The translations under genes and the position numbers were made by a program. A stretch of DNA of 64,000 bases from Zunongwangia pacifica (GTDB lineage Bacteria > Bacteroidota > Bacteroidia > Flavobacteriales > Flavobacteriaceae), in contig NZ_JAKHSK010000009.1 in the NCBI RefSeq assembly GCF_023499215.1, forward strand, positions 62,001 to 126,000, read 5' to 3'. Under the pieces are notes generated by a model. It did no database searches. It was given only the letters and a program-made list of their open reading frames with translations, and was not told the origin of the DNA. This document shows positions 43,236 through 52,276 of the stretch, piece by piece; the stretch's first letter is position 1; each line of letters begins with the position of its first letter.

Positions 43236-43871
43236 ATGGAAATAGTAATTGTGATATGCCTGCTGATAGTCATTGTCCTGCTTTTACAGGATAAGATTGT
43301 CATTAAGAAAAGGACAAAACAAGAACCTCCGCAGAAGAAAGTCAATCCGAACCTGCCCGATATTATGGGGCAGCCAAAATCCGTAGAACGCCTTTCAATG
43401 CCAAACGCTGCCAATGAACGCCAAATTGAGGAACCGGAGATAAACCCCGCTAATTTAGACATTGAATACGACGAAAATGAAAACGTCGGCATTCAAATCC
43501 GCAAGGAAGAGCTGGACGAAGTTTTCAGTAATATACCTGATTTGGAGGAAGAGGAAGAAGATTGGAACAGGTACGGAATATCCGGTGGCGATGACGGTTT
43601 TGCCCAAGGGGTTACCTTTGAAGAACTAAGCTCCGTGGGGGTGTTGCTCCAAAAAGAAGAATTGGAACCAGCCCAAAAGGAAACAGCGATAGCCATAGTT
43701 CAAAAAATACAGGGAACCGAATTATTCAGCCTATTGGAGAATTCTATGGAAGATGCTTCCCGAAGAATAGCCGAGCTTTTGGATAGCACCCTTTCATCTG
43801 AAACGGAAGACAGTTCTTCCACTTTGCGGAAAAGTGATTTGAGTGATTTTGACATTGGGGAGTTTGTTTAG
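43236..43871 (+). CDS. Membrane-anchored acidic protein (TraD-like)
   Basis: The 211 residues begin with a single N-terminal TM helix (MEIVIVICLLIVIVLLLQ). A long acidic cytoplasmic part follows (DEVFSNIPDLEEEEEDWNRY) and a helical C-terminus rich in Ser/Glu. Position and shape fit the fourth tra gene (TraD) of Bacteroidetes elements; no enzymatic motif is visible. A 10-bp-phased GCC array (43389-43422) is embedded in the codons for about residues 52-62. The defence cassette is inserted directly after this gene. Confidence 0.6.
   Translation: MEIVIVICLLIVIVLLLQDKIVIKKRTKQEPPQKKVNPNLPDIMGQPKSVERLSMPNAANERQIEEPEINPANLDIEYDENENVGIQIRKEELDEVFSNIPDLEEEEEDWNRYGISGGDDGFAQGVTFEELSSVGVLLQKEELEPAQKETAIAIVQKIQGTELFSLLENSMEDASRRIAELLDSTLSSETEDSSSTLRKSDLSDFDIGEFV
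43389..43422. promoter_or_regulatory. 10-bp-phased GCC array inside traD-like gene, copy 6
   Basis: CGCC at 43389, TGCC at 43399, TGCC at 43409 and CGCC at 43419, exactly 10 bp apart, within coding sequence. The surrounding bases (TTTCAA, AAAC) match the intergenic copies. Confidence 0.55.
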
Positions 43872-43927
43872 GCAAGCTCCCTTTTGTATGTTAGACACAA
43901 ATTAAAAATTGTTCAAACGCTATAAAA

Positions 43928-45682
43928 CTAAGTGCCCGCTATTTTTACAAATTTTGGAGTATCGAACTTCGGTGTAATTGTTGGCATATCTACTTTGACT
44001 GATATTGGCATTGGAAAATCAACTCCCATAATAATTGCTTCTCCTGACCCTAAAGATGGTAAAAAAGAAAGAGTTTCTTTATTGGCAGTCGAGCAAGCAC
44101 TCGCGATTGCTTCCTTATCTTGATAATTTATCAGCCTATGAGTAATGAATGTTCCCATTTGACTTAGCGTACCAACAGGAATATCTCTTGGCATTTGTGT
44201 TGATAAACATAGAAATAATCCATATTTACGACTTTCTTTAGCAATGTTATCAAAAGCATTTAATTCTGTGCTTTCAAAATATTCATCCTTAATTTTCTTG
44301 TTTAAAAACTGATGGGCTTCATCTACAAAGAGAATTAGAGGATTTTCTCTGAAAATATTAGTTCGAGCTTTATTCAATAAGTATCTTCCCAATGAATTTG
44401 CCAAGATTTCTCTTGCCTGAAAATTATAAGGTACATTTTCAAAACCAATTCTTAAAATATTTAATTCTGGATTATTCAAAAACTCGTCTATCTTGGTTAT
44501 TAGGTTATTTGTGGTTGGAGCATTAAATCCAAACATACCGGAATAATCATTGTCCGATATTACATTGTTAACACGCATTATTAAACTCGTTGCATTTCCA
44601 TAATTTCTTTCATCTCTATTGTTTGCCCAACGGTCGTTGAATATTTGAAAACATTCATTCCCTATTTGCCTGTGGAGTAGATTTATACTGAAATTATTTA
44701 TTGTGAAATCTTCTATAATAGATTTATAAGTAAAGTAGGCATTATTATATGCCGCAGTAATATTATTTTGTTTTACAACTAATCCATTATTTATAACTAC
44801 TTGCTGACCCCTGAATGTAAAAGTATCGTTAGTTCCATCATTATTATGTCCATTATTAGGAATATTCCCTAATAAGCAATGTGCAACTTTTAACGACTTA
44901 ATAGCTTCCAATAAAACGGGTTGCTGTACTTGTCCTGATGGTCTGAACAGAACGAATAAATCATTAATGGTTAAATTCTGATATGGAAAATAGCTTTCTG
45001 AAATCAGTGTTGAATGGTCAACTTTTGGATGAGCATCAAATGTAGAGTATTCTCCCGTTGGGTCTAAGATTATAGCTTTTGCTCCGGTTTCTATAACTCC
45101 CTCAATAAATTTGCTGATGGTATAACTTTTCCCTCCTCCTGTTGTACCAACAACCGCACAATGACGACTAAATATCGCTTGCAAAGAAATATCTACGGGA
45201 ACATTTTTATCGTATATCAAATTCCCCATTCTAAAAGTAGGAGAATGTTCGATATTTTCGGGTTTTATGCCAAAGGTTTTGAAATGTGTAGAAAGAAATT
45301 CCGACGAACAAATGAATACCTTAGAACCAATGAGTGGGAGGCTATTTATCCCTTTTTCTATTCTACTCGGGTCAAACAAATCAAATGATAAAAGAATTTC
45401 TATTCTTCCTACTGGATGAAATGCTTTAGTTGAAAAAGTTCTTTCACTTAATTCCAACCGTTCTTTTTCAGGTAACGATATTTCCAACATTTTTCCCAGA
45501 AAACCTTTTTCCTCTCCCTCAACAACAATATAGTTTCCTACAAGTCCACCTCTCAACACTTCTGCGTGGTGAACAAATGTTTTCATCAAAACAGAAGACG
45601 GGAAATGCACTTTCACAAATGCAGGGGATACAAAATTTACATACCCAAGAAAATGACTGTGATTAAAGGGGCTATTGCTCAT
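43928..45682 (-). CDS. HerA-like ATPase of a SIR2-HerA defence system
   Basis: A 584-residue hexameric DNA-translocase-type ATPase. The N-terminal HAS-barrel-like region spans about 10-110. Then come VVGTTGGGKSYTISKF (Walker A, near 180), ILDPTGEYS, LILFVDEAHQFLNKK (Walker B, near 455) and TQMPRDIPVGTLSQMGTFITHRL (sensor and Arg finger region). It lies 2 bp after the SIR2 gene on the same strand. Together they match the SIR2-HerA anti-phage arrangement known from defence-system surveys. Base composition is more AT-rich than the flanking tra genes, as expected for a recent insertion. Confidence 0.88.
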   Translation of the reverse strand: MSNSPFNHSHFLGYVNFVSPAFVKVHFPSSVLMKTFVHHAEVLRGGLVGNYIVVEGEEKGFLGKMLEISLPEKERLELSERTFSTKAFHPVGRIEILLSFDLFDPSRIEKGINSLPLIGSKVFICSSEFLSTHFKTFGIKPENIEHSPTFRMGNLIYDKNVPVDISLQAIFSRHCAVVGTTGGGKSYTISKFIEGVIETGAKAIILDPTGEYSTFDAHPKVDHSTLISESYFPYQNLTINDLFVLFRPSGQVQQPVLLEAIKSLKVAHCLLGNIPNNGHNNDGTNDTFTFRGQQVVINNGLVVKQNNITAAYNNAYFTYKSIIEDFTINNFSINLLHRQIGNECFQIFNDRWANNRDERNYGNATSLIMRVNNVISDNDYSGMFGFNAPTTNNLITKIDEFLNNPELNILRIGFENVPYNFQAREILANSLGRYLLNKARTNIFRENPLILFVDEAHQFLNKKIKDEYFESTELNAFDNIAKESRKYGLFLCLSTQMPRDIPVGTLSQMGTFITHRLINYQDKEAIASACSTANKETLSFLPSLGSGEAIIMGVDFPMPISVKVDMPTITPKFDTPKFVKIAGT

Positions 45683-45684
45683 AT

Positions 45685-46890
45685 CTAACTATTAGGGATA
45701 TTAATTACTATTTGTCGTGTATCTTCCTGATTGTAAGATTTTAAGTCAGGATAATTCTTAGCGAAATCCTCAAAGGTTTCTGAAACAATAGATATATTGG
45801 AATATTTGTTTGCAGCATCAATAAAGGGTTTCATATTTTCGTTGGTTTCATCTATCCCTTTATTTACAATCATCAATTGAAAGCCTGGATTTTGTTCCAA
45901 GGCTTCGATGATTGCGGTTACGATATGTTTATCCCCGAAACTAAAGCCTATTGTAATAAGGAAAACATTCTCCTTTCTCAAATTGGACTGGAACCTCGAC
46001 ATCATTTCAAAATACGGCTGTTCATAAGAGCTTTCATATTTTGATTGATGTGGATATATCATCAATGGTTCGTCAGGTTCTTCTTTTTGTATAATCTTGT
46101 TGTCTTGCTTTTCCCAATTTACAGAACCGTGTAATTTGTACAAATGGAAAACTTTTTGAATAAAATTGTCTTCTTCTTTTACTCTACTTTGATTGCGGGA
46201 AACAATATCGTAATCATAATTACGCCCACTAAATATTCTTGGTTGAGAAAATGAAAACCCGTCTATAACAACAAAATTGCTTTCACAAGCTGATTGTTCA
46301 AACATTAGGTCATAATTCAATGTAAACAGCTTAAATCTTGGTAAAGTAACTTTGCGTTTCGTTATTTTATTTAATAAGAGCGTATGTGGCGAATTATCTG
46401 GCAAACTCAATTGACAGGCTTCTTTGATAAAATCTTTAATTTTGTTTACACAATCCTCAATATCTATATCCTCTTTGGGTATATATGGTATAGCAGGTGT
46501 TGCCATAGAAAGAACCTTTTCTAAATTCTTTACTATAGAGCCATCATCCCATTTTTCATCGTAGCCAATAGTTTCAAGTAACTTTCCAAAAACATCGGCT
46601 GTTAAAAGAGCTTCCGCATCATCCCATAAATTTGCCATCGACTTACCCAACTTCCCATCTTTTCCCCAACCAATAGATGACCCTGCACCAGTTAGAAGTA
46701 ATAAATTCTCAAACTGATTATTTAGAGTTTGGGAGTATTTATTCCTATTTGTTGCAATTGCATAATCAATTCTATTTTCGGTACTTTCTTTGAAATCGTG
46801 AAGTTTGCCGTCGATATATACTTTTATATCAGTAGCATCACTATCATCATAAGCAACAGAACTGTTATTGTTGAGTAAAATGTATTTCAT
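45685..46890 (-). CDS. SIR2-like NAD-dependent effector of the defence system
   Basis: The 401 residues contain a SIR2-like Rossmann core: LLLLTGAGSSIGWG near residue 64, FTLNYDLMFEQ near 190 and YKLHGSVNWE near 250. The Asn and His needed for NAD handling are thus present. A strand-rich end follows (LITIGFSFGDKHI). Such effectors typically hydrolyse NAD when the ATPase partner senses phage. Residues 1-55 form a small N-terminal extension. It precedes the HerA gene by 2 bp and is preceded by an XRE regulator, giving a three-gene cassette. Confidence 0.85.
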   Translation of the reverse strand: MKYILLNNNSSVAYDDSDATDIKVYIDGKLHDFKESTENRIDYAIATNRNKYSQTLNNQFENLLLLTGAGSSIGWGKDGKLGKSMANLWDDAEALLTADVFGKLLETIGYDEKWDDGSIVKNLEKVLSMATPAIPYIPKEDIDIEDCVNKIKDFIKEACQLSLPDNSPHTLLLNKITKRKVTLPRFKLFTLNYDLMFEQSACESNFVVIDGFSFSQPRIFSGRNYDYDIVSRNQSRVKEEDNFIQKVFHLYKLHGSVNWEKQDNKIIQKEEPDEPLMIYPHQSKYESSYEQPYFEMMSRFQSNLRKENVFLITIGFSFGDKHIVTAIIEALEQNPGFQLMIVNKGIDETNENMKPFIDAANKYSNISIVSETFEDFAKNYPDLKSYNQEDTRQIVINIPNS

Positions 46891-46945
46891 ATTCGCATAT
46901 TTTATTTGTTAACCTTTTTATTGCCAAAGAAGAGTTGTTAAAAAC

Positions 46946-47245
46946 CTAATCTGCATTATTCTTGATTGCATTTAATTCTTTTAAAACAATTTTTAAAGCC
47001 TGCTTTCCTATTTCTTTATCGTCAATAAGTCCCTTTATTTTATCTGAAAACCATAAAACCAATAGCTCATCAATTGGGGTATTCAAAAATTCTGCAAGCT
47101 TTTCGATGTGTTTTCTTGGCAATGGTCTTTCTTCATTTTCGACTTTACTGATAAAAGCACTATCCAGTTCCAATGCAGCCCCAACTTCCCGTAGGAACAA
47201 TCCTTTACTTTCTCTTAGTCTTTTTATGTGTTTTCCAAATGCCAT
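46946..47245 (-). CDS. XRE-family HTH regulator of the defence cassette
   Basis: A 99-residue protein with a classical HTH at about 5-60: HIKRLRESKGLFLREVGAALELDSAFISKVENEERPLPRKHIEKLAEFL. A helical C-terminal tail follows (IGKQALKIVLKELNAIKNN). This is the type of small repressor placed before restriction and abortive systems. It is 55 bp upstream of the SIR2 gene on the same strand and probably keeps the cassette low until needed. The promoter has a perfect TAAATTTG (minus strand, 47276-47283). Confidence 0.85.
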   Translation of the reverse strand: MAFGKHIKRLRESKGLFLREVGAALELDSAFISKVENEERPLPRKHIEKLAEFLNTPIDELLVLWFSDKIKGLIDDKEIGKQALKIVLKELNAIKNNAD

Positions 47246-47275
47246 TTTGCTTTTTTAAGACTTGTCTAAATATGT

Positions 47276-47283
47276 CAAATTTA
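47276..47283 (-). promoter_or_regulatory. -7 element of the XRE/SIR2/HerA cassette
   Basis: TAAATTTG on the minus strand, a perfect TAnnTTTG. An imperfect GACATATTTAGACAAGTC dyad-like sequence follows it. Confidence 0.5.
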
Positions 47284-47324
47284 AGCAAAATAGTTTAATA
47301 AATACGGATTTAGACTTTCTATAA

Positions 47325-47358
47325 AGCCACTCACTGCCAAATCATTCCTTTGACTGCC
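47325..47358. promoter_or_regulatory. 10-bp-phased GCC array, copy 7
   Basis: AGCC, TGCC, TTCC and TGCC at 47325, 47335, 47345 and 47355, exactly 10 bp apart, about 90 bp upstream of traE. Confidence 0.65.
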
Positions 47359-47449
47359 ACTTTATTATAACGCCCTGATTTCTGAAACACCTTTGTTCCG
47401 AAAGTCCGCAAGGTGCGGGATAACAATAACAAATTAATGTGTTTCAATT

Positions 47450-47755
47450 ATGGAAAAACAGAGAAAAAAAGTTTTGCTGGCAGCCGTGGCTATGCTGTCA
47501 GGAATTGGTGCGTTCGCACAGGGAAACGGCTCGGCAGGTATCAACGAGGCTACCCAAATGGTAACTTCCTATTTCGACCCCGCAACCCAATTAATCTACG
47601 CCATCGGTGCGGTCGTGGGCTTGATAGGGGGCGTTAAAGTTTACAATAAGTTCAGTTCGGGCGACCCCGACACATCGAAGACTGCGGCAAGCTGGTTCGG
47701 TGCGTGTATCTTCTTAATCGTAGCGGCTACCATCCTGCGTTCATTCTTCCTTTAA
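47450..47755 (+). CDS. traE: Conjugal transfer protein TraE (DUF4134)
   Basis: The 101 residues carry an N-terminal signal or TM helix (VLLAAVAMLSGIGAFAQGN). Two further TM helices follow (LIYAIGAVVGLIGGVKVYNKF and ASWFGACIFLIVAATILRSFF). The pattern is that of VirB2-like small pilin or channel subunits and matches DUF4134. It starts the second part of the tra operon after the defence cassette and is 11 bp before traF. Probably an envelope component of the mating channel. Confidence 0.85.
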   Translation: MEKQRKKVLLAAVAMLSGIGAFAQGNGSAGINEATQMVTSYFDPATQLIYAIGAVVGLIGGVKVYNKFSSGDPDTSKTAASWFGACIFLIVAATILRSFFL

Positions 47756-47766
47756 TCCTTTGCTTT

Positions 47767-48099
47767 ATGAACAATTACAACATAAACAAAGGCATTGGCA
47801 GGACAGTGGAATTTAAGGGACTGAAAGCACAATACCTGTTCATTTTCGCTGGCGGACTGCTCGGTACGCTCATCCTCGTGATGATACTGTATATGGCAGG
47901 CGTAAACTCTTACATCTGCCTGTTCCTCGGAGCAGGCGGTGCTTCGCTCATTGTGTGGCAGACCTTTTCACTAAACAGGAAGTACGGCGAACACGGGCTA
48001 ATGAAAATCGGAGCAGGAAAAAGACATCCCCGATACATCATTTGTCGCAAGCCTGTACACCGCTATCTGAAATTCACTCCTAAATCGAATGCCCTATGA
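47767..48099 (+). CDS. traF: Conjugal transfer protein TraF (DUF4133)
   Basis: The 110 residues start at the ATG at 47767; the open frame upstream overlaps traE and is rejected. Two TM helices (LFIFAGGLLGTLILVMILYMAG and YICLFLGAGGASLIVWQTF) are followed by a basic end with HPRYIICRKPVHRYL. This is the VirB3-like shape matching DUF4133. The stop overlaps the start of the VirB4-like traG gene by 4 bp, so translation is coupled. Inner-membrane part of the channel. Confidence 0.85.
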   Translation: MNNYNINKGIGRTVEFKGLKAQYLFIFAGGLLGTLILVMILYMAGVNSYICLFLGAGGASLIVWQTFSLNRKYGEHGLMKIGAGKRHPRYIICRKPVHRYLKFTPKSNAL

Positions 48100-50600
48100 G
48101 AAACGTTGCAAAGACAACAACGCTGGAAAACAAATTTCCTTTGTTGGCAGTAGAAAACAACTGCATCCTTTCCAAAGATGCGGACATTACCGCCTGCTTT
48201 GAGGTTCGTTTGCCGGAACTGTTTACGGTAGCATCGGCGGAATACGAAGCTATTCACTCCGCCTGGCATAAGGCTATCAAGACCTTGCCGGATTTTACGG
48301 TCATCCACAAACAGGATTGGTACATCAAAGAAAGCTATGCTCCCGATTTGGCAAAGGAAGACCAAAGTTTTTTGGCTAAATCCTACCAACGCCATTTTAA
48401 TGAGCGACCATTTCTGAACCATTATTGTTACCTGTTCCTGACCAAGACCACTAAGGAAAGAATGCGTATGCAAAGCAACTTCAGTTCGCTTTGCAAAGGT
48501 ACGCTCATACCAAAGGAAATCAGGAACAAGGAAACGATACACCGCTTTATGGAAGCGGTGGCACAGTTTGAGCGTATCGTGAACGATAGCGGTTTCATAA
48601 CCCTGCAACGCCTTACCGAAGATGAAATCATCGGAACGGACGAAAAGCAGGGATTGTTGGAACAGTACCTAACCCTGTCAAGGGAAAGCGGAACACCGAT
48701 GCAGGACATCGCACTCGGAACGGAAGAAGTCCGTATCGGAAACAAAAGGTTGAGCCTGCACACCTTGTCCGATACAGACGATTTGCCCGGAACGGTATCG
48801 GCTGATACCCGTTTTGAAAAGCTATCCACCGACCGGAGCGACTGCCGTTTGTCGTTCGCTGCTCCCGTGGGATTACTCCTTAGCTGTAACCATATCTACA
48901 ACCAATATTTGTTTTTGGATAACAGCGAAGACAACCTGCAAAAGTTTGAAAAGTCCGCCCGCAATATGCACTCTTTGGCAAGGTATAGCAGGGCAAACCA
49001 AATCAACAAAGAGTGGATAGAAAAATACCTGAACGAAGCCCACAGCTTCGGTCTGTCGTCTATCAGGGCACACTTCAACATTATGGCGTGGTCGGAAGAC
49101 CCTGCGGAGCTGAAACAGTTAAAGAACGATTGCGGTAGTGCATTGGCATTGATGGAGTGTAAGCCTCGCCACAACACTACGGACGTAGCCACTTTGTTTT
49201 GGGCTGGAATGCCCGGCAATGCAGGCGATTTTCCGAGTGAGGAAAGTTTTTACACTTTTATCGAACCTGCCTTGTGCTTCTTCACAGAAGAAACCAACTA
49301 TCACAATTCGCCCTCGCCGTTCGGTATCAAGATGGCTGACAGGCTTACAGGAAAACCTATCCATTTGGATATTTCCGACCTGCCTATGAAGTGTGGCATT
49401 ATCACGAACCGGAACAAGTTTATACTTGGTCCGTCAGGTTCGGGAAAATCGTTCTTCACAAACCATATGGTAAGGCAATACTACGAACAGGGCGCACACG
49501 TATTGTTGGTAGATACGGGTAATTCTTATCAGGGCTTATGCGAACTCATCAAAGGAAAGACCAAAGGTGAAGACGGTGTTTATTTTACGTACACCGAAGG
49601 CAACCCGATTGCATTCAATCCATTTTACACGGATGATGGGGTTTTCGACATCGAAAAGAGAGAAAGTGTTAAGACCTTAATATTGACACTATGGAAACGT
49701 GATGATGAACCGCCAACCCGTTCGGAAGAAGTGGCATTATCCAATGCCGTATCAGGTTATATTGAACGTATCAAAACAGATGATGTTTACCCATCATTCA
49801 ACGGTTTCTACGAGTATGTCAAAGGTGATTACCGCAAGGTACTCGAAGAAAAACAGGTAAGGGAAAAAGACTTTGACATTGCAAATTTCCTGAACGTCCT
49901 CGAACCCTACTACAAGGGTGGCGAATACGATTATCTGTTGAACTCCGACAAGCAGTTAGACCTGCTTTCCAAACGCTTTATCGTGTTTGAAATTGATGCG
50001 ATTAAAGACCACAAAATCCTCTTTCCCATAGTCACAATTATCATTATGGAAGTTTTTATCAACAAGATGCGGAGGCTGAAAGGTATCCGAAAACTCATCC
50101 TGATTGAAGAAGCGTGGAAAGCGATTGCCAAAGAAGGAATGGCGGAATATATAAAATATTTATTTAAAACCGTCCGCAAATTCTTCGGAGAGGCGATTGT
50201 CGTTACGCAAGAGGTAGATGATATTATCCAGTCGCCCATTGTAAAAGAAAGTATCATCAACAATTCCGACTGTAAAATCCTCTTAGACCAGCGTAAGTAT
50301 ATGAATAAATTCGATGACATACAGGCAATGTTGGGGCTTACAGATAAGGAAAAAGGTCAGGTACTTTCTATCAATATGAACAACGATGCAAGCCGACTGT
50401 ACAAAGAGGTTTGGATTGGCTTAGGTGGTACGAACTCGGCAGTCTATGCCACCGAAGTTAGTTTGGAGGAATACCTCGCATACACCACCGAAGAAACCGA
50501 AAAAATGGAGGTAATGCAATTAGCTTCCGAATTGGACGGTAACGTAGAACTCGCCATTAAGCATATCGCAATGCAAAGGCGTGACAAAGCAAATCAATAG
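48096..50600 (+). CDS. traG: Conjugation ATPase TraG (VirB4-like)
   Basis: The energising ATPase of the mating channel, 834 residues. The N-terminal half is the VirB4 non-catalytic domain. The C-terminal half has FILGPSGSGKSFFTNHMV (Walker A, near residue 450), LLVDTGNSYQGL, IRKLILIEEAWKAIAKEGM (Walker B, near 665) and TQEVDDI. Cytosolic, membrane-associated. It overlaps traF by 4 bp. Length and motifs fit the family exactly. Confidence 0.93.
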   Translation: MRNVAKTTTLENKFPLLAVENNCILSKDADITACFEVRLPELFTVASAEYEAIHSAWHKAIKTLPDFTVIHKQDWYIKESYAPDLAKEDQSFLAKSYQRHFNERPFLNHYCYLFLTKTTKERMRMQSNFSSLCKGTLIPKEIRNKETIHRFMEAVAQFERIVNDSGFITLQRLTEDEIIGTDEKQGLLEQYLTLSRESGTPMQDIALGTEEVRIGNKRLSLHTLSDTDDLPGTVSADTRFEKLSTDRSDCRLSFAAPVGLLLSCNHIYNQYLFLDNSEDNLQKFEKSARNMHSLARYSRANQINKEWIEKYLNEAHSFGLSSIRAHFNIMAWSEDPAELKQLKNDCGSALALMECKPRHNTTDVATLFWAGMPGNAGDFPSEESFYTFIEPALCFFTEETNYHNSPSPFGIKMADRLTGKPIHLDISDLPMKCGIITNRNKFILGPSGSGKSFFTNHMVRQYYEQGAHVLLVDTGNSYQGLCELIKGKTKGEDGVYFTYTEGNPIAFNPFYTDDGVFDIEKRESVKTLILTLWKRDDEPPTRSEEVALSNAVSGYIERIKTDDVYPSFNGFYEYVKGDYRKVLEEKQVREKDFDIANFLNVLEPYYKGGEYDYLLNSDKQLDLLSKRFIVFEIDAIKDHKILFPIVTIIIMEVFINKMRRLKGIRKLILIEEAWKAIAKEGMAEYIKYLFKTVRKFFGEAIVVTQEVDDIIQSPIVKESIINNSDCKILLDQRKYMNKFDDIQAMLGLTDKEKGQVLSINMNNDASRLYKEVWIGLGGTNSAVYATEVSLEEYLAYTTEETEKMEVMQLASELDGNVELAIKHIAMQRRDKANQ

Positions 50601-50626
50601 TCATTAACATTTTAAAATTCATAAAA

Positions 50627-51259
50627 ATGAAAAAGTTCCTTTTTATGGTGTGTACGGCACTAATGCTCGCCGTAGCACCGTCCGCAAAAGCACAATGGGT
50701 AGTAACCGACCCCACAAATCTGGCATCGGGTATTCTCAACAGTGCGAATGAAATCGTACAGACTTCTTCCACGGTATCCAATGTAATTAAAAATTTCAAG
50801 GAAGTGGAAAAGGTGTATAAACAGGGTAAGGAGTATTACGACAAGCTACAAGCTGTAAATAATCTTGTAAAAGATGCACGTAAGGTACAGCAGACTGTAT
50901 TGCTTGTCGGTGACGTATCCGAAATGTATGTTACCAACTTCGGTAAGATGATGAACGACCCGAATTTTTCTGCACAGGAATTGGCAGCTATCAGCAATGG
51001 TTATTCGGCATTGCTGAATGAAAGTACCGAACTGCTGAAAGAACTCAAACAGATTGTAACCTCATCAAGCCTTTCGCTGAACGACAAAGAGCGTATGGAT
51101 ATTATTGATAGAGTGTACAAAGAAGTAAAGGAATACCACAGCTTGGTACGCTACTATACCAATAAGAATATCTCTGTAAGTATTCTAAGAGCAAAAAAGC
51201 AGAACAATACCAAAAGAGTGCTTGACCTCTATGGAACTCCTAACCAAAAATACTGGTAG
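50627..51259 (+). CDS. traI: Conjugal transfer protein TraI (DUF4141)
   Basis: A 210-residue periplasmic protein with a signal peptide ending PSAKAQW. A long helical region follows (SSTVSNVIKNFKEVEKVYKQGKEYYDKLQAVNNLVKDARKV), resembling VirB5-type minor pilin coiled coils. It matches DUF4141 and the TraI position between traG and traJ in Bacteroidetes elements. It is not the F-plasmid TraI relaxase. The gap to traJ is 2 bp. Confidence 0.8.
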   Translation: MKKFLFMVCTALMLAVAPSAKAQWVVTDPTNLASGILNSANEIVQTSSTVSNVIKNFKEVEKVYKQGKEYYDKLQAVNNLVKDARKVQQTVLLVGDVSEMYVTNFGKMMNDPNFSAQELAAISNGYSALLNESTELLKELKQIVTSSSLSLNDKERMDIIDRVYKEVKEYHSLVRYYTNKNISVSILRAKKQNNTKRVLDLYGTPNQKYW

Positions 51260-51261
51260 TT

Positions 51262-52257
51262 ATGGAATTTCAAAATCTTCACGAAGTCCTACGCTCATTA
51301 TATGATGAGATGCTCCCACTGTCCGCCGATATGGCGGCAGTGGCTAAAGGGATAGCCGGATTGGGGGCTTTGTTCTATGTTGCCATAAAAGTATGGCAGG
51401 CTTTGAGCAGGGCTGAACCCATTGATATGTACCCTTTGCTTCGTCCTTTCGCTTTGGGGCTTTGCATTATGTTTTTCCCAACTATCGTATTGGGAACAAT
51501 CAATGCCGTGTTAAGTCCGGTGGTACAGGGTACTCACACAATCCTCGAAAATCAGGTGCTTGACCTCAACAATTTGCAGGCGAAAAAAGACCTGCTCGAA
51601 CGGGAAGCTATGCTACGAAATCCTGAAACAGCCTATCTCGTATCAAATGAGGAATTTGATAAAAAGCTCGAAGAATTGGGCTGGTCGCCCGGCGATTTGA
51701 TTACGATGTCGGGAATGTATATGGATAGGTTTGCCTACCAAACCGAACAAGCTATTAAGAATTGGTTTCGCAATCTGTTAGAGGTACTGTTTCAGGCGGC
51801 AGCTTTGGTTATTGATACCATAAGGACGTTCTTTCTCATTGTCCTGTCCATACTCGGGCCGATAGCCTTTGCGATAAGCGTGTGGGACGGTTTTCAGTCC
51901 ACGCTCACGCAATGGCTGACCCGATACGTCAGCGTTTACCTGTGGTTGCCTGTGGCAGACCTGTTCAGCTCTATGCTTGCCAAAATACAATCCCTCATTA
52001 TCGAAAAGGATATAGCAATGCTTGCCGACCCTACTTACATACCTGATACGAGCAATACCGTGTACATCATTTTTATGATTATCGGCATCATCGGGTACTT
52101 CACTATCCCGACAGTAACAGGTTGGGTAATCCAAGCCGGAGGCGCAGGAAACTTTACCCGCAATGTAAACTCCACAGCAATGAAAGCCGGAAACATCGCC
52201 GGAGCAGGCGCAGGCTCAACAGTTGGAAACATCGGCGGTAAACTGATGAATAAATAA
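51262..52257 (+). CDS. traJ: Conjugative transposon protein TraJ (VirB6-like)
   Basis: A polytopic inner-membrane protein of 331 residues. Five to six TM helices are visible, e.g. GIAGLGALFYVAIKVWQAL, PFALGLCIMFFPTIVLGTINAV, FFLIVLSILGPIAFAISVW and IIFMIIGIIGYFTIPTVTGWVIQAGG. It ends in a Gly/Ala-rich tail (NIAGAGAGSTVGNIGG). Such VirB6-like proteins guide DNA through the inner membrane. It lies between traI and traK in the standard order. Confidence 0.88.
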   Translation: MEFQNLHEVLRSLYDEMLPLSADMAAVAKGIAGLGALFYVAIKVWQALSRAEPIDMYPLLRPFALGLCIMFFPTIVLGTINAVLSPVVQGTHTILENQVLDLNNLQAKKDLLEREAMLRNPETAYLVSNEEFDKKLEELGWSPGDLITMSGMYMDRFAYQTEQAIKNWFRNLLEVLFQAAALVIDTIRTFFLIVLSILGPIAFAISVWDGFQSTLTQWLTRYVSVYLWLPVADLFSSMLAKIQSLIIEKDIAMLADPTYIPDTSNTVYIIFMIIGIIGYFTIPTVTGWVIQAGGAGNFTRNVNSTAMKAGNIAGAGAGSTVGNIGGKLMNK

Positions 52258-52276
52258 TCATTAATCATTCTAAAAA

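Noticed and set aside
48063-48608. 181-codon frame on the minus strand inside traG
   Set aside because: Shadow of the VirB4-like gene in the opposite frame.
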